Shown here piece by piece: positions 54,700-63,775 of a stretch of DNA of 64,000 nucleotides; within the stretch, counting starts at the first letter, position 1; every line of letters starts with the position of its first letter. The notes below the pieces were generated by a model. The model was not told the origin of the DNA. It made no database searches and saw only the letters and a program-made list of their open reading frames with translations. This stretch comes from Massilia sp. 9I (GTDB lineage: Bacteria > Pseudomonadota > Gammaproteobacteria > Burkholderiales > Burkholderiaceae_D), in assembly GCF_902506415.1 (NCBI RefSeq), contig NZ_LR733275.1, positions 5,416,479 through 5,480,478 of the forward strand, in the 5' to 3' direction. The position numbers were made by a program, and so were the translations under genes.

Positions 54700-55083
54700 G
54701 TGAAAATGCTCGTCCGCACCCTGCTCGTCTGGCTCGTGCTGCTGGCAGTCCCCTTCCAGGGATTCGCCGCGGCGGCGATGACTTGCGCGCACGGAATGGC
54801 GTCCTCATCGGCCAAGCACGCGGCCAAGCACGAAGCCAAGGCGCCCTGCCACGGCGACGCCGCTGCCAATGCCGCGGCGGACGACGACGGCGCCGGCGGG
54901 CCGCAGCACAAAAAGTGCGGCAACTGCGCCGCCTGCTCGGTGGGCACCGCCATGGCGCCTGCCTCCAGCCCTGCAGCCCCCGACTGCTGCCCGTGCAGCT
55001 GCTGCCCCGCCGCCGCCTCGGCGCGCGTGAGCGCAAGCGACCCCGATCTCCCCGAACGCCCTCCCCGTCACGCCCTCGCCTGA
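54700..55083 (+). CDS. Exported Cys/His-rich protein of the copper cluster
   Basis: 127 residues from GTG at 54700 (an ATG two codons later is equally possible). A signal peptide (VRTLLVWLVLLAVPFQGFAAAA) precedes a chain rich in His and Cys: MTCAHGM, HAAKHEAKAPCHGD, KKCGNCAACSVG, DCCPCSCCP. The CXXC clusters and His-rich runs suggest soft metal binding in the periplasm, which fits the copper genes that follow. Such small proteins (DUF2946-like in other copper loci) have no proven function. Confidence 0.7.
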   Translation: MKMLVRTLLVWLVLLAVPFQGFAAAAMTCAHGMASSSAKHAAKHEAKAPCHGDAAANAAADDDGAGGPQHKKCGNCAACSVGTAMAPASSPAAPDCCPCSCCPAAASARVSASDPDLPERPPRHALA

Positions 55084-55143
55084 TTCGTCCGGCCGCCGCG
55101 CGCTGCGCGTGCGCCCGTCCCGTATTCTCCGAACGAGGTTCCC

Positions 55144-55452
55144 ATGTTCCGTTTGATCTTGCCAGCCGTGCTGGCACTTGCCCCCGTTGTGGCCGGCGCG
55201 ACGCCGCCACAAGCCGATGACGCCAAGGCGCCCGTCCCCGAAACGGCGTATCGCACGCCACAGGACTACCGGGCGGCCGAGACGCCACCCACCACGCCCG
55301 ACCGCCACTGGGTGGAAGCGAATCGCACCGTCCTCGGCTACAAGCCGATGATGCTGACCATGCCCGAACGTGCGCCGGCGCCGGCGGAAAAGCCTGATAA
55401 GCCCGCGCCAGCCCACGACCATTCCGGGCATGACAAAGAGGGGCATCACTGA
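55144..55452 (+). CDS. Exported His-rich protein of the copper cluster
   Basis: 102 residues. A signal peptide (MFRLILPAVLALAPVVAGA) is followed by a Pro/Ala-rich chain with the segment HWVEANRTVLGYKPMML and a His-rich end, HDHSGHDKEGHH, likely to bind copper. Its stop overlaps the ATG of the TolC-like gene (TGATG), so the two are coupled. The role is inferred from neighbours only. Confidence 0.7.
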   Translation: MFRLILPAVLALAPVVAGATPPQADDAKAPVPETAYRTPQDYRAAETPPTTPDRHWVEANRTVLGYKPMMLTMPERAPAPAEKPDKPAPAHDHSGHDKEGHH

Positions 55453-56792
55453 TGCGCGCCGCCCTCCTGCTTCCGCTACTGGTCCTGGCCGGCTGCGCCA
55501 GCACCAGCCCGCAAGAAGGCGCCGACGCCGTCGCGACCCTGGTCCAGCAACGCCTTGGGGTCGCCCCGCGCCTCGCCGGGCCGGATGCCCAGGCCGTGAG
55601 CCAGGAAGTCGAGGCCCTGCTCAAGGAACCGGTCTCGATCGACGCCGCGGTGCGCATCGCTCTCCTGAATCACCCGGGCCTGCAGGCCACCTATTGGGAC
55701 GTCGGCGTGGCCCAGGCCGACCTGGCCCAGGCTGCGCGCCTGCGCAATCCCGCGCTCGGATTCTCGCGCCTGTCCGGGCACGGCGAGGTCGAGATCGAGC
55801 GCTCGATCGGCTTCGATCTGGCCGGCCTGCTGACCATGCCGCTGCGCCAGCGCATGGAAGCGCGCCGCGCAGAGTCGGCGCGCCTGAGCGTGGCAGCCGC
55901 CATCGAAGGCCACGCGCTGGCAACCCGCAAAGCCTGGATCGAGGCGGTCGCCGCCGGGCAAAGCCTGGTCTACGCACGCCAGGTGAACGTGGCGGCCGAC
56001 GCCTCGGCCGAACTGATGGGCCGCATGGCCAAGGCGGGCAACGCCAGCCAGCTCGACCTGGCACGCGAACAGGCCTTCCATGCCGAAGCCGCCGCCGGGG
56101 TGCTGCGCGCCCAGCGCGCGCTCGACGGCGCACGCGAACACCTGACCCGCCAGCTCGGCCTCTGGGGTGCGCAGGCCGGCTACACGCTGCCGGAGCGCCT
56201 GCCCGAGCTGCCGGCCGCGCCGCGCGACCTAGCGCGCATCGAACAGACCGCCCTGGAACGGCGCCTGGACGTGCAGGCCGCGCGCGTCTCCGCCGAGCAG
56301 CTGGCGCGCGACCTGGGCCTCACGCGCAGCACGCGCTTCGTGAACGTGCTCGACCTCGGCTACCACAACAAGAGCGAAACGGGTTCGGCGCGCGCCAATG
56401 GCTACGAAGTCGGCCTGGAACTGCCGCTGTTCGACTGGGGCGGCGCCCGCGTCGCCCGCGCCGAAGCGCTCTACATGCAGGCCGTGTACCGGGTGCGCGA
56501 CGCCGCCGTCAATGCCCGCAGCGAAGCGCGCGAGAGCTACCTGGGCTACCGCGCCAGCTATGACCTGGCGCGCCACTACCGCGACGAGGTCATCCCGCTA
56601 CGCAAGAAGATCGCCGACGAGACCCTGCTGCGCTACAACGGCATGCTGGCCAGCCCCTTCGAATTGCTGGCCGACGCGCGCGAACAGGCGCAGGCCGTAA
56701 GCAGCACCATCGACGCCCTCAAGGAATTCTGGCTGGCCGATTGCGCCCTCGAGGGCGCGCTGGGCGGCCGCCCGAACAAGGAAACCCCATGA
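55452..56792 (+). CDS. TolC-like outer-membrane lipoprotein
   Basis: 446 residues. A lipobox (LLVLAGC) places it on the outer membrane. Two OEP (outer-membrane efflux protein) repeats are visible: DAAVRIALLNHPGLQATYWD, then the matching region from about residue 240, with long helices between. TolC-like proteins form the tunnel of tripartite exporters; no RND pump or membrane-fusion gene lies next to it here. The gene overlaps the multicopper oxidase ATG by four bases (ATGA), so it is translated with it. It may work with a pump encoded elsewhere. Confidence 0.88.
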   Translation: MRAALLLPLLVLAGCASTSPQEGADAVATLVQQRLGVAPRLAGPDAQAVSQEVEALLKEPVSIDAAVRIALLNHPGLQATYWDVGVAQADLAQAARLRNPALGFSRLSGHGEVEIERSIGFDLAGLLTMPLRQRMEARRAESARLSVAAAIEGHALATRKAWIEAVAAGQSLVYARQVNVAADASAELMGRMAKAGNASQLDLAREQAFHAEAAAGVLRAQRALDGAREHLTRQLGLWGAQAGYTLPERLPELPAAPRDLARIEQTALERRLDVQAARVSAEQLARDLGLTRSTRFVNVLDLGYHNKSETGSARANGYEVGLELPLFDWGGARVARAEALYMQAVYRVRDAAVNARSEARESYLGYRASYDLARHYRDEVIPLRKKIADETLLRYNGMLASPFELLADAREQAQAVSSTIDALKEFWLADCALEGALGGRPNKETP

Positions 56793-58156
56793 CCAACCGC
56801 AGACACTTCCTCACCAATGCCGGCGCTACCATGCTGGGCGCCTCCCTGATCAGCAAGGCCGGCGCCGCCGGACTGCCCGAAGCCCCGGTCCACAGCTCCA
56901 GCGCCACCGCCGCGCCCCTGGCGCCGCCCAACGGCCGGCCCTACAACCCGGTGGTCACCCTCAACGGCTGGACCCTGCCCTGGCGCATGAAGGACGGCGT
57001 CAAGGAATTCCACCTGGTCGCCGAACCCGTGGTGCGCGAACTCGCCCCCGGCATGCAGGCCAACCTGTGGGGCTACAACGGCCAGAGCCCGGGCCCGACC
57101 ATCGAGGTGGTCGAGGGCGACCGCGTGCGCATCTTTGTCACCAACAAGCTGCCCGAGCACACCAGCGTCCACTGGCACGGCCAGATCCTGCCCTGCGGGA
57201 TGGATGGCATCACCGGCTTGACCCAGCCCGGCATCCCGCCCGGGAAGACCTTCGTCTACGAATTCGTGGCGCGCCACGCCGGCACCTTCATGTACCACCC
57301 GCATGCGGACGAGATGATGCAGATGGCGATGGGGATGATGGGCTTCTGGGTGACGCACCCGAAGAACCCGAAGCAGCACGCGGTCGACCGCGACTACGTG
57401 TTCCTGCTCTCGTCCTACGACATCGAACCGGGCAGCTACACGCCGCGCACCAACACCATGCTCGACTTCAATCTGTGGACCTTCAACAGCCGGGTATTCC
57501 CCGGCATCGACCCGATGGTGGCGCGCCTGGGCGACAAGGTGCGCATCCGGGTCGGCAACCTGACCATGACCAACCACCCGATCCACCTGCACGGCCACAC
57601 CTTCCAGGTGGCCGGCACCGACGGCGGTTGGGTGCAGCCCTCCGCGCGCTGGCCGGAAGTGACGACCGACGTCGCGGTGGGCCAGATGCGCGCGATCGAG
57701 TTCGTAGCCGACAATCCCGGCGACTGGGCCTTCCACTGCCACAAGTCGCACCACACAATGAACGCGATGGGCCACGACGTGCCGAACCTGGCCGGGGTCG
57801 ACCACCGCGGCGTGGCGCGCAAGATCAACAGCCTGGTGCCGGGCTACATGGTGATGGGCGACCGCGGCGGCTCGATGGGCGACATGCGCATGCGCCTGCC
57901 GCAGAACACCTTGCCCATGATGGACGGCAAAGGACCGTTCGGGAACATGGAGATGGGCGGGATGTTCACGGTGCTGAAGGTGCGCGAAGGACTGGCGCGC
58001 GGGGATTACACCGATCCGGGCTGGTACAAGCATCCGGCGGGGACCGTGGCGCGGGAGTGGACCGGGGAGCTGCCGGCGGCGCCGAGTGCGGCGGCTGCGC
58101 CGGCGTCGGAGCAGCCGGCGATGAATGCGAAGAAGCCGACTTCGCATAAGCATTGA
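56789..58156 (+). CDS. Multicopper oxidase, periplasmic
   Basis: 455 residues. A twin-arginine signal (NRRHFLTNAG...ISKAGAA) fits export of a folded copper protein. Copper motifs appear in order: HWHG (type 2/3), HPHAD, HPIHLHGHTF (near the C-terminal half) and FHCHKSHH. Met-rich segments such as GNMEMGGMFTV lie nearby. In copper resistance loci such enzymes oxidise Cu(I) to the less toxic Cu(II). It is shorter than CopA/CueO oxidases (500-600 residues) and looks like a two-domain or lean three-domain type. Confidence 0.9.
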   Translation: MTNRRHFLTNAGATMLGASLISKAGAAGLPEAPVHSSSATAAPLAPPNGRPYNPVVTLNGWTLPWRMKDGVKEFHLVAEPVVRELAPGMQANLWGYNGQSPGPTIEVVEGDRVRIFVTNKLPEHTSVHWHGQILPCGMDGITGLTQPGIPPGKTFVYEFVARHAGTFMYHPHADEMMQMAMGMMGFWVTHPKNPKQHAVDRDYVFLLSSYDIEPGSYTPRTNTMLDFNLWTFNSRVFPGIDPMVARLGDKVRIRVGNLTMTNHPIHLHGHTFQVAGTDGGWVQPSARWPEVTTDVAVGQMRAIEFVADNPGDWAFHCHKSHHTMNAMGHDVPNLAGVDHRGVARKINSLVPGYMVMGDRGGSMGDMRMRLPQNTLPMMDGKGPFGNMEMGGMFTVLKVREGLARGDYTDPGWYKHPAGTVAREWTGELPAAPSAAAAPASEQPAMNAKKPTSHKH

Positions 58157-58158
58157 CC

Positions 58159-58269
58159 GTAGGGTGGGCGGATCTCCGCCCACGCGGTGATAGTTTGCAG
58201 CGAGATCATCCCGCACGAAAGCGGAGCCGCTAGCGATCACCGCGTGGGCAGGAAACCTGCCCACCCTAC
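58159..58269. repeat. Double REP (BIME-like) palindromic element
   Basis: Outer 11-base arms GTAGGGTGGGC and GCCCACCCTAC flank two hairpins: GTGGGCGGA-TC-TCCGCCCAC (58164-58183) and GTGGGCAGG-AAA-CCTGCCCAC (58244-58264). Inner arms CACGCGGTGAT and ATCACCGCGTG pair across a 44-base centre, so the whole 111-base element folds on itself. It shares its head with the repeat at 43407-43419. The stop codon of the minus-strand kinase gene (58266-58268) lies within its distal arm. Confidence 0.85.
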
Positions 58270-60995
58270 AACTTCGAGAGCAATTCGATGAGCTGGTGCG
58301 GCGCCACCGGTTTGGTCAGATGCTCGTCGAAGCCCACCGCCAGCGATGCCGCCCGGTCCTCCTGCCGACCGCGCCCCGTCACCGCCACCAGGAAGGGCCG
58401 CGGCGTACGGCGCGACAGGATGGCCGCCACCTCCAGCCCATCCAGCTCCGGCATTCCCAGGTCCAGCACCACGATCTGCGCCGGACGCGCGTTGAACAGC
58501 CGCAGCGCGGCCGCCCCGTCGTGCGCCACCTCCACCGTCGCTCCCTCCGAACGCAGCAGCCAAGCCAGCGATTCCGCCGCGTCGACGTTGTCGTCCGCGA
58601 CCAGCACCCGATGGCGGATGCGTGGTCCGCCGCCAGCCTCCTGCACGTCCACGTCGGACGCGGGCGCCGGATGGATCGCCGGCAGCCGCACGGTGAAGGC
58701 CGAGCCACGTCCCGGCCCCGCGCTGTAGGCCTCGATGCGGCCGCCATGCAGCTCCACCAGTCCCTTGGCCAGCGACAGGCCGATCCCGAGCCCGCCCTGG
58801 GCCAGGTGGCTGGCGCTCGACACCTGGACAAAGGCGTCGAACACGCGCGCCAGCATGTCCGGCTCGATGCCGATGCCGTTGTCGCTCACCTCCACCCGCG
58901 CTTCGCCGTCCTCTTCCTTCAGCAGGATGCCGATGCGCCCGCCAGGGGGCGTGTACTTGGCGGCGTTGTTGATCAGGTTGGCCAGCACCTGGGTCAGGCG
59001 CAATGCGTCGGCCTCGACCCAGACCGGTTCGTCGCACAGGTCGAGCGCCACCTGGTGGCGGCCGGCTTCGACCAGGGGCATGCTGGTCTGCAGGGTGTCG
59101 CGCAGCAGGCGGCCCAGCTCCACCGGGGCCCGATGCAGCGCGATCTTGCCGCGGCTGATGCGGGTCACGTCCAGCAGGTCGTCCAGCAGGCGCGCCATCT
59201 GCGCGGTCTGGCGCCCGACCATGGCGGCGATCCAGTCGATCCGGTCCTGGGCCAGCGCCTTGCCGCGCAGGAGCGACGCGGCGTTCGCGATCGGCGCGAG
59301 AGGGTTGCGCAGCTCGTGCGCCAGGGTGGCGATGTAGACGTCCTTGCGGCGGTCGGCTTCGCGCAAGGCCTCCATCGCTTCTTCGCGCTCGCTGACGTCC
59401 AGCACCAGCGAAAACACCCGGTCGATGCGCCCGTCCTCGTCGTGCAGCACCGAGTTGTACCACTCGCAGCTGAGGGTGCGGCCGTCGTGCGTGCGGTTGC
59501 GGTTGCTCGACTTGACGTAGCGCGTGGCGGAATCGAGCAGGCGCCCGATGGCGCCGGTCACCCTGTCGGCATCCTCTTCGTGGATCATCGGCAGCGCATC
59601 GATGCGCCGTCCCACCGCTTCCCTCGCGCTCCAGCCGAACAGCTCCTCGGCGCGCTTGTTCCACAGGCGGATCACGAAGTCGCGGTCCCATTCGATCACG
59701 GCCAGCGGTGTGTTCTCGATCAGGTAGCGGGTCTGGTCGAGCGCCCGCGCCAGCGCGGCATTCGCTTCGGTGCGTTCGGTGATGTCGTCGAGGACGATCA
59801 CGGCCGCCGCCAGCTCGGCTGCGCCGTCGCGCAGCGGCGCTCCGCTCACCGCATACACGCGGCGGCCATCGCGCGTCAGGCTCTCCAGCACGGCGTCGCG
59901 AAACGGTTCGCCGCGGATCACGCGCCGCACCGGCTCGCCGATCAGGGAGAGCATCGCCGCCGTTCCCTCCATCCGGCCTGGGCCGGCGCAGCCGGCATGC
60001 TCGAAGCGCGCCGCCATCTGCTCGGCCTGGTCGTTGGCCATCACGCAGCGGCCCTCGCGGTCGACGATCAGGACGCCGTCGGGCAGCTGGCGCAGCACCG
60101 ATCCGAGCAGGCTTTGCCACTGCGCGCGCGAGCGCGTCTCGAGCATCTCTTCGAAGGTCAGGCGCAGGCGCTCATGCAGGGCGATGTTGTCGATGGCGAC
60201 CGCGCCCAGCACGAACAGCGAGGCCGCCAGGCCATACATCCGCCCGGCATAGAAGCCGAGGTCGTAGCGCCCGCCATTGAGCAGGGAGGACAGCATGACC
60301 TCGCAGACCCAGGCCGACATCGCGATGGTCAGCCAGACGTCCAGTACCGCGCGCGGGCGTTTACGGGCGGTGCGCCACAGGGCGGCCAGGGCCAGTGCCA
60401 GCACCAGGGCGCTGATCCAGCGGTAGGCGGGCAGGAAGCGATGCCCGTCCGTCAGCGGGGGCAGGTAGGGCGCACCGCTGGTGCAGAGCAGGACCAGCAG
60501 CGCGACGAACAGCCCCGTCAGCAAGCTGCCGACACGCAGGAAGTGGGGCGGCAAGGGGCGCCGGTAGCTGCGCGCGTAGCCGATCACGAACAGCGGGAAC
60601 AGTGCATGCCAGAGCATGAACAGCCAGGGCGTGGTCTGGCTGTTCCCGCCCAGCACGCCGTGGGCGGAGAACAGGCCCGGGAAGGTCAGCATGTGGGCCA
60701 GCGCGATCAGGGCCGTGAACAGATAGCCGAGCGTGAGGATGCCGAGCGACCAGGAGCGGCTGGTGTGCAGGTGGCCAAGCAGGAGGATAGCGGTGAGCAG
60801 GTTGCTGCCGATGAGGATCGACTGGTACATCGGCACGAATTCCGGCGCCACCGGCAAGGGGGTGCGGGCAAACGGGGCCAGCAGCGCGAACAGCACCGCC
60901 AGCACCGCGAGGACGACCAGAACGCTGCGCAATTGCGTCCCGGAAGGCGGGTGTTTCGCCAGGTCTGCCGGTTCTGTCAGAACACCTTGTCGCAT
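58266..60995 (-). CDS. MASE-type hybrid sensor histidine kinase
   Basis: 909 residues. The N-terminal 270 residues contain seven to eight membrane segments (for example SVLVVLAVLAVLFALLAPFA and LFMLWHALFPLFVIGYARSY), typical of MASE4-like sensor domains. Two PAS domains follow (DGVLIVDREGRCVMAN; LIENTPLAVIEWDRDFVIRL), then HisKA with YIATLAHELRNPLAPI, an HATPase (VSDNGIGIEP, GGLGIGLSLA) and a C-terminal receiver (VLVADDNVDAAESL, VVLDLGMPELDGLE). Its TAG stop lies inside the REP element. It sits between the copper oxidase and CopA but a copper role is not shown. Confidence 0.9.
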   Translation of the reverse strand: MRQGVLTEPADLAKHPPSGTQLRSVLVVLAVLAVLFALLAPFARTPLPVAPEFVPMYQSILIGSNLLTAILLLGHLHTSRSWSLGILTLGYLFTALIALAHMLTFPGLFSAHGVLGGNSQTTPWLFMLWHALFPLFVIGYARSYRRPLPPHFLRVGSLLTGLFVALLVLLCTSGAPYLPPLTDGHRFLPAYRWISALVLALALAALWRTARKRPRAVLDVWLTIAMSAWVCEVMLSSLLNGGRYDLGFYAGRMYGLAASLFVLGAVAIDNIALHERLRLTFEEMLETRSRAQWQSLLGSVLRQLPDGVLIVDREGRCVMANDQAEQMAARFEHAGCAGPGRMEGTAAMLSLIGEPVRRVIRGEPFRDAVLESLTRDGRRVYAVSGAPLRDGAAELAAAVIVLDDITERTEANAALARALDQTRYLIENTPLAVIEWDRDFVIRLWNKRAEELFGWSAREAVGRRIDALPMIHEEDADRVTGAIGRLLDSATRYVKSSNRNRTHDGRTLSCEWYNSVLHDEDGRIDRVFSLVLDVSEREEAMEALREADRRKDVYIATLAHELRNPLAPIANAASLLRGKALAQDRIDWIAAMVGRQTAQMARLLDDLLDVTRISRGKIALHRAPVELGRLLRDTLQTSMPLVEAGRHQVALDLCDEPVWVEADALRLTQVLANLINNAAKYTPPGGRIGILLKEEDGEARVEVSDNGIGIEPDMLARVFDAFVQVSSASHLAQGGLGIGLSLAKGLVELHGGRIEAYSAGPGRGSAFTVRLPAIHPAPASDVDVQEAGGGPRIRHRVLVADDNVDAAESLAWLLRSEGATVEVAHDGAAALRLFNARPAQIVVLDLGMPELDGLEVAAILSRRTPRPFLVAVTGRGRQEDRAASLAVGFDEHLTKPVAPHQLIELLSKL

Positions 60996-61111
60996 GGGTC
61001 ATCCCCGTGGAATGCTGCGTCGATCGGGCCGTCCGCCCGGCAATTATCTACCTTACATAAAAATATAGCTCATCTGAAGTTTATTTGTCGTTTTGACAGC
61101 GTGCGGACGGC

Positions 61112-61312
61112 TCAGGCGCGTGCGCTGACCGGATAGCCGGCGGCATCGATCGCCGCCGCGATTTCGTTGAGATCGGCATCGCTGTCGATGCGCACGCGCT
61201 TGGTCGGCAGGTCGATGCTGACCTTGGCATCCCCGTCGATACCCTGTACCGCCTTGGTCACGCGGCCGACGCAGTGGCCGCAGCTCATGTCTTCCACAGT
61301 CAGTTCATACAT
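61112..61312 (-). CDS. copZ: Possible internal CopZ-like product
   Basis: The C-terminal HMA domain of CopA begins with an ATG at 61312 that has AAGGAGCATTGCAT upstream, a good ribosome binding site. Initiation there would make a 66-residue free CopZ-like chaperone (MYELTVEDMSCGHCVGRV...). The reading frame is the same as CopA, so this entry would be a second product, not a separate gene. Existence of the free form is inference. Confidence 0.4.
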   Translation of the reverse strand: MYELTVEDMSCGHCVGRVTKAVQGIDGDAKVSIDLPTKRVRIDSDADLNEIAAAIDAAGYPVSARA

Positions 61313-63559
61313 ATGCAATGCTCCTTGTTGAATGGGCGCGCTGGCCCCGTTGGTCGATGATGCGAGTTTGGGTGATTCCTGTGGCCGCCAGCCGCGCAGC
61401 AGCAGTGCGTTCGCCACCACGCTCACGGAACTGAGCGCCATCGCGGCGCCGGCCAGCACGGGATTGAGGAAACCGAATGCCGCCAGCGGGATGCCGACCA
61501 CGTTGTACACAAAAGCCCAGCCGAGGTTCTGGCGGATCTTGGCGTACGTCCGCTGCGAGATCGTCACTGCGTCCGCCACCAGGCCGGGGTCGCCCCGCAT
61601 CAGGGTGATGCCGGCAGTCTGCATGGCGACGTCGGTGCCGCTGGCCATGGCGATGCCGACGTCGGCCGCGGCCAGGGCCGGGGCGTCGTTGATGCCGTCG
61701 CCGACCATCGCCACCCGGCTGCCGGCGGCAATCAGGTCCCCCACGACGCGCGCCTTGTCGCCCGGCAGCACGCCGGCGTGGAAGCGCGTGATGCCCGTTT
61801 GCGCCGCCACGGCGCGCGCCGCCCCTTCGCTGTCGCCGGTCAGCATCACCGAGGCGATGCCCATGCCCTGCAAACGCGCCACCGCCGCGGCGGCGCCGGG
61901 TTTCAGCGTGTCGCCGAAAGCAAGCAGGCCGGCCACTTCGATGCCTCCGGGACCCTGCAGCGCCAGCCAGGATACGGTGCGTCCCTGTTCTTCATGCGCG
62001 GCGGCGCGCGCCGCGAGCTCGCCCAGCGGCGCGCCCTGTTCCTGCATCAGGCGCGCGTTGCCGAGCCATACCGTGGTCCCGTCCACCTCGGCCTGCATGC
62101 CGCGTCCCGGAAGCGCCCGTGCATCGGCCGCCGGCATCAGGGCCAGGCCGCGTTCGCGGGCGGCGTCGAGCACCGCCTGCGCCAAGGGGTGGGTGCTGGC
62201 CTGCTGCACGCTGGCGGCCAGCTGCAACAGCCGGGGCGGATCAATTCCTTCAAGTGCGACCAACTGCGGCTTGCCTTCGGTGAGGGTACCGGTCTTGTCG
62301 AACACCACCACGTCGAGTGCATGGGCGCGCTCCAGCGCTTCGGCGTCCTTGATCAGGATGCCGTGGCGCGCGGCGGCGCCGGTGCCGACCATGATCGAGG
62401 CGGGCGTCGCCAGGCCCAGCGCGCAGGGACAGGCAATCACCTGCACCGCCACCGCATTGAGCAGGGCCGCCTGCCAGTCGCCGGTCGCCAGGCCCCAGCC
62501 CAGCAGTGTGACGAGCGAGACCAGCAGCACCGCCGGCACGAACACCGCGCTGACCCGGTCCACCAGGCGCTGGATCGGCGCCTTGACCGCCTGCGCATCC
62601 TCGACCATCCGGATGATCTGCGACAGCATGGTCTGCGCGCCGACCGCGGTGGCGCGCACCAGCAGCAGGCCGTCGGCGTTGACGGCGCCGCCGGCCACCT
62701 GCTGGCTCGGTCCCTTGGCCACCGGCAGGCTCTCGCCAGTGAGCAGGGATTCATCGAGGTGGCTGCGACCCTCTTCCACCAGGCCGTCGGCGGGCACGCG
62801 CTCGCCCGGTCGCACCACCATCAGGTCGCCCACGCGCAGTTCGGCGAGTGGGATGCGCAGGTCGCCGCCGGCGCGCCGCACCAGGGCGTCGTTGCTGCGC
62901 AATGCCTCGAGCGCCCCGATCGCCGCCAGCGCCTGGCGCTTGGCGCGGCTCTCCAGCCATTTGCCGAGCAGGACCAGCGTGATCACGACGGCGGCGGATT
63001 CAAAGTACAGGTGCGGGGCGCCGTGCGCGCCGCCCGGGTGCGCCAGCAGCAGGTAGAGCGAGAGGCCATAGGCGGCGCTGGTGCCGATCGCGACCAGCAG
63101 GTCCATGTTGCCGCTGCCGGCGCGCAGGGCTTTCCAGCCGGCCCGGTAGAAGCGCGCCCCGAGCCAGAACTGCACCGGGGTCGCCAGCGCCAGTTGCAGC
63201 CAGCCCGGCAGCATCCAGTCGACGCCGACAACCTGGGCCAGCATGGGCGCCACCAGCGGGATGCTCAGCAGCGCGGCGGCGACCGGCCACCAGGACGGCA
63301 GCGCCCTGCCCGGTTCCTGAGGGACGGGCGCATGGCTCGCTTCGGCCGCTTCGTAGCCGGCGTCGCGCACCGCCGCAACCAGCGCGGCGAGGTCCGCGCC
63401 GCCGTGCACGCTGGCCTTTTCGGTGGCGAGGTTGACCGTCGCGGCGCGAACGCCGGGAACCTTCTGCAGCGCCTTCTCGACCCGCGCCACGCAGGAGGCG
63501 CAGGTCATGCCCTCGATGCGCAGCACCGTGCTGCTGCCGGAATCTGTACTCGTGTCCAT
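61112..63559 (-). CDS. copA: Copper-exporting P-type ATPase with N- and C-terminal metal-binding domains
   Basis: 815 residues. The ATG at 63559 follows AAAGGAAGC. An N-terminal HMA domain has GMTCASC (Cys20, Cys23); membrane helices follow, with the ion-path CPC at 377-379, TGES at 274-277, phospho-Asp in DKTGT (421-425) and GDGIND in the hinge. The usual CopA end (LLLRGWRP) is followed by a 23-residue linker and a second complete HMA domain (residues 750-815, MSCGHC with Cys760 and Cys763), equal to a CopZ chaperone. It should pump Cu(I) out of the cytoplasm. The promoter upstream has a CueR-type operator. Confidence 0.95.
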   Translation of the reverse strand: MDTSTDSGSSTVLRIEGMTCASCVARVEKALQKVPGVRAATVNLATEKASVHGGADLAALVAAVRDAGYEAAEASHAPVPQEPGRALPSWWPVAAALLSIPLVAPMLAQVVGVDWMLPGWLQLALATPVQFWLGARFYRAGWKALRAGSGNMDLLVAIGTSAAYGLSLYLLLAHPGGAHGAPHLYFESAAVVITLVLLGKWLESRAKRQALAAIGALEALRSNDALVRRAGGDLRIPLAELRVGDLMVVRPGERVPADGLVEEGRSHLDESLLTGESLPVAKGPSQQVAGGAVNADGLLLVRATAVGAQTMLSQIIRMVEDAQAVKAPIQRLVDRVSAVFVPAVLLVSLVTLLGWGLATGDWQAALLNAVAVQVIACPCALGLATPASIMVGTGAAARHGILIKDAEALERAHALDVVVFDKTGTLTEGKPQLVALEGIDPPRLLQLAASVQQASTHPLAQAVLDAARERGLALMPAADARALPGRGMQAEVDGTTVWLGNARLMQEQGAPLGELAARAAAHEEQGRTVSWLALQGPGGIEVAGLLAFGDTLKPGAAAAVARLQGMGIASVMLTGDSEGAARAVAAQTGITRFHAGVLPGDKARVVGDLIAAGSRVAMVGDGINDAPALAAADVGIAMASGTDVAMQTAGITLMRGDPGLVADAVTISQRTYAKIRQNLGWAFVYNVVGIPLAAFGFLNPVLAGAAMALSSVSVVANALLLRGWRPQESPKLASSTNGASAPIQQGALHMYELTVEDMSCGHCVGRVTKAVQGIDGDAKVSIDLPTKRVRIDSDADLNEIAAAIDAAGYPVSARA

Positions 63560-63583
63560 GTTGCTTCCTTTATCCATATCTAC

Positions 63584-63614
63584 AGGATATTCCTTCCCAC
63601 GATGGGAAGGTCAA
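63584..63614 (-). promoter_or_regulatory. CueR/MerR-type promoter of copA
   Basis: Read on the minus strand: -35 TTGACC, a 19-base spacer holding the palindrome CCTTCCCATCGTGGGAAGG, and -10 TATCCT. The overlong 19-base spacer with a CCTTCC/GGAAGG palindrome is the hallmark of MerR-family (CueR) copper promoters such as E. coli copA. The -10 box ends about 25 bases before the ATG. The regulator gene is not in the window. Confidence 0.85.
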
Positions 63615-63775
63615 GCGTGTTTGTGCACATATTTCGCGTCCCGATTGAGCTCATCGGTGGAATGCGTGCCATGGCCGAACGAATGGATGGGCTGCCCATC
63701 GAACTCCCGACACGACGAGGGAGCGCGCATTGTCCTTGCAAGGAAAGCCTGGCCGGCTGTGGTGGAAAGAGGACG

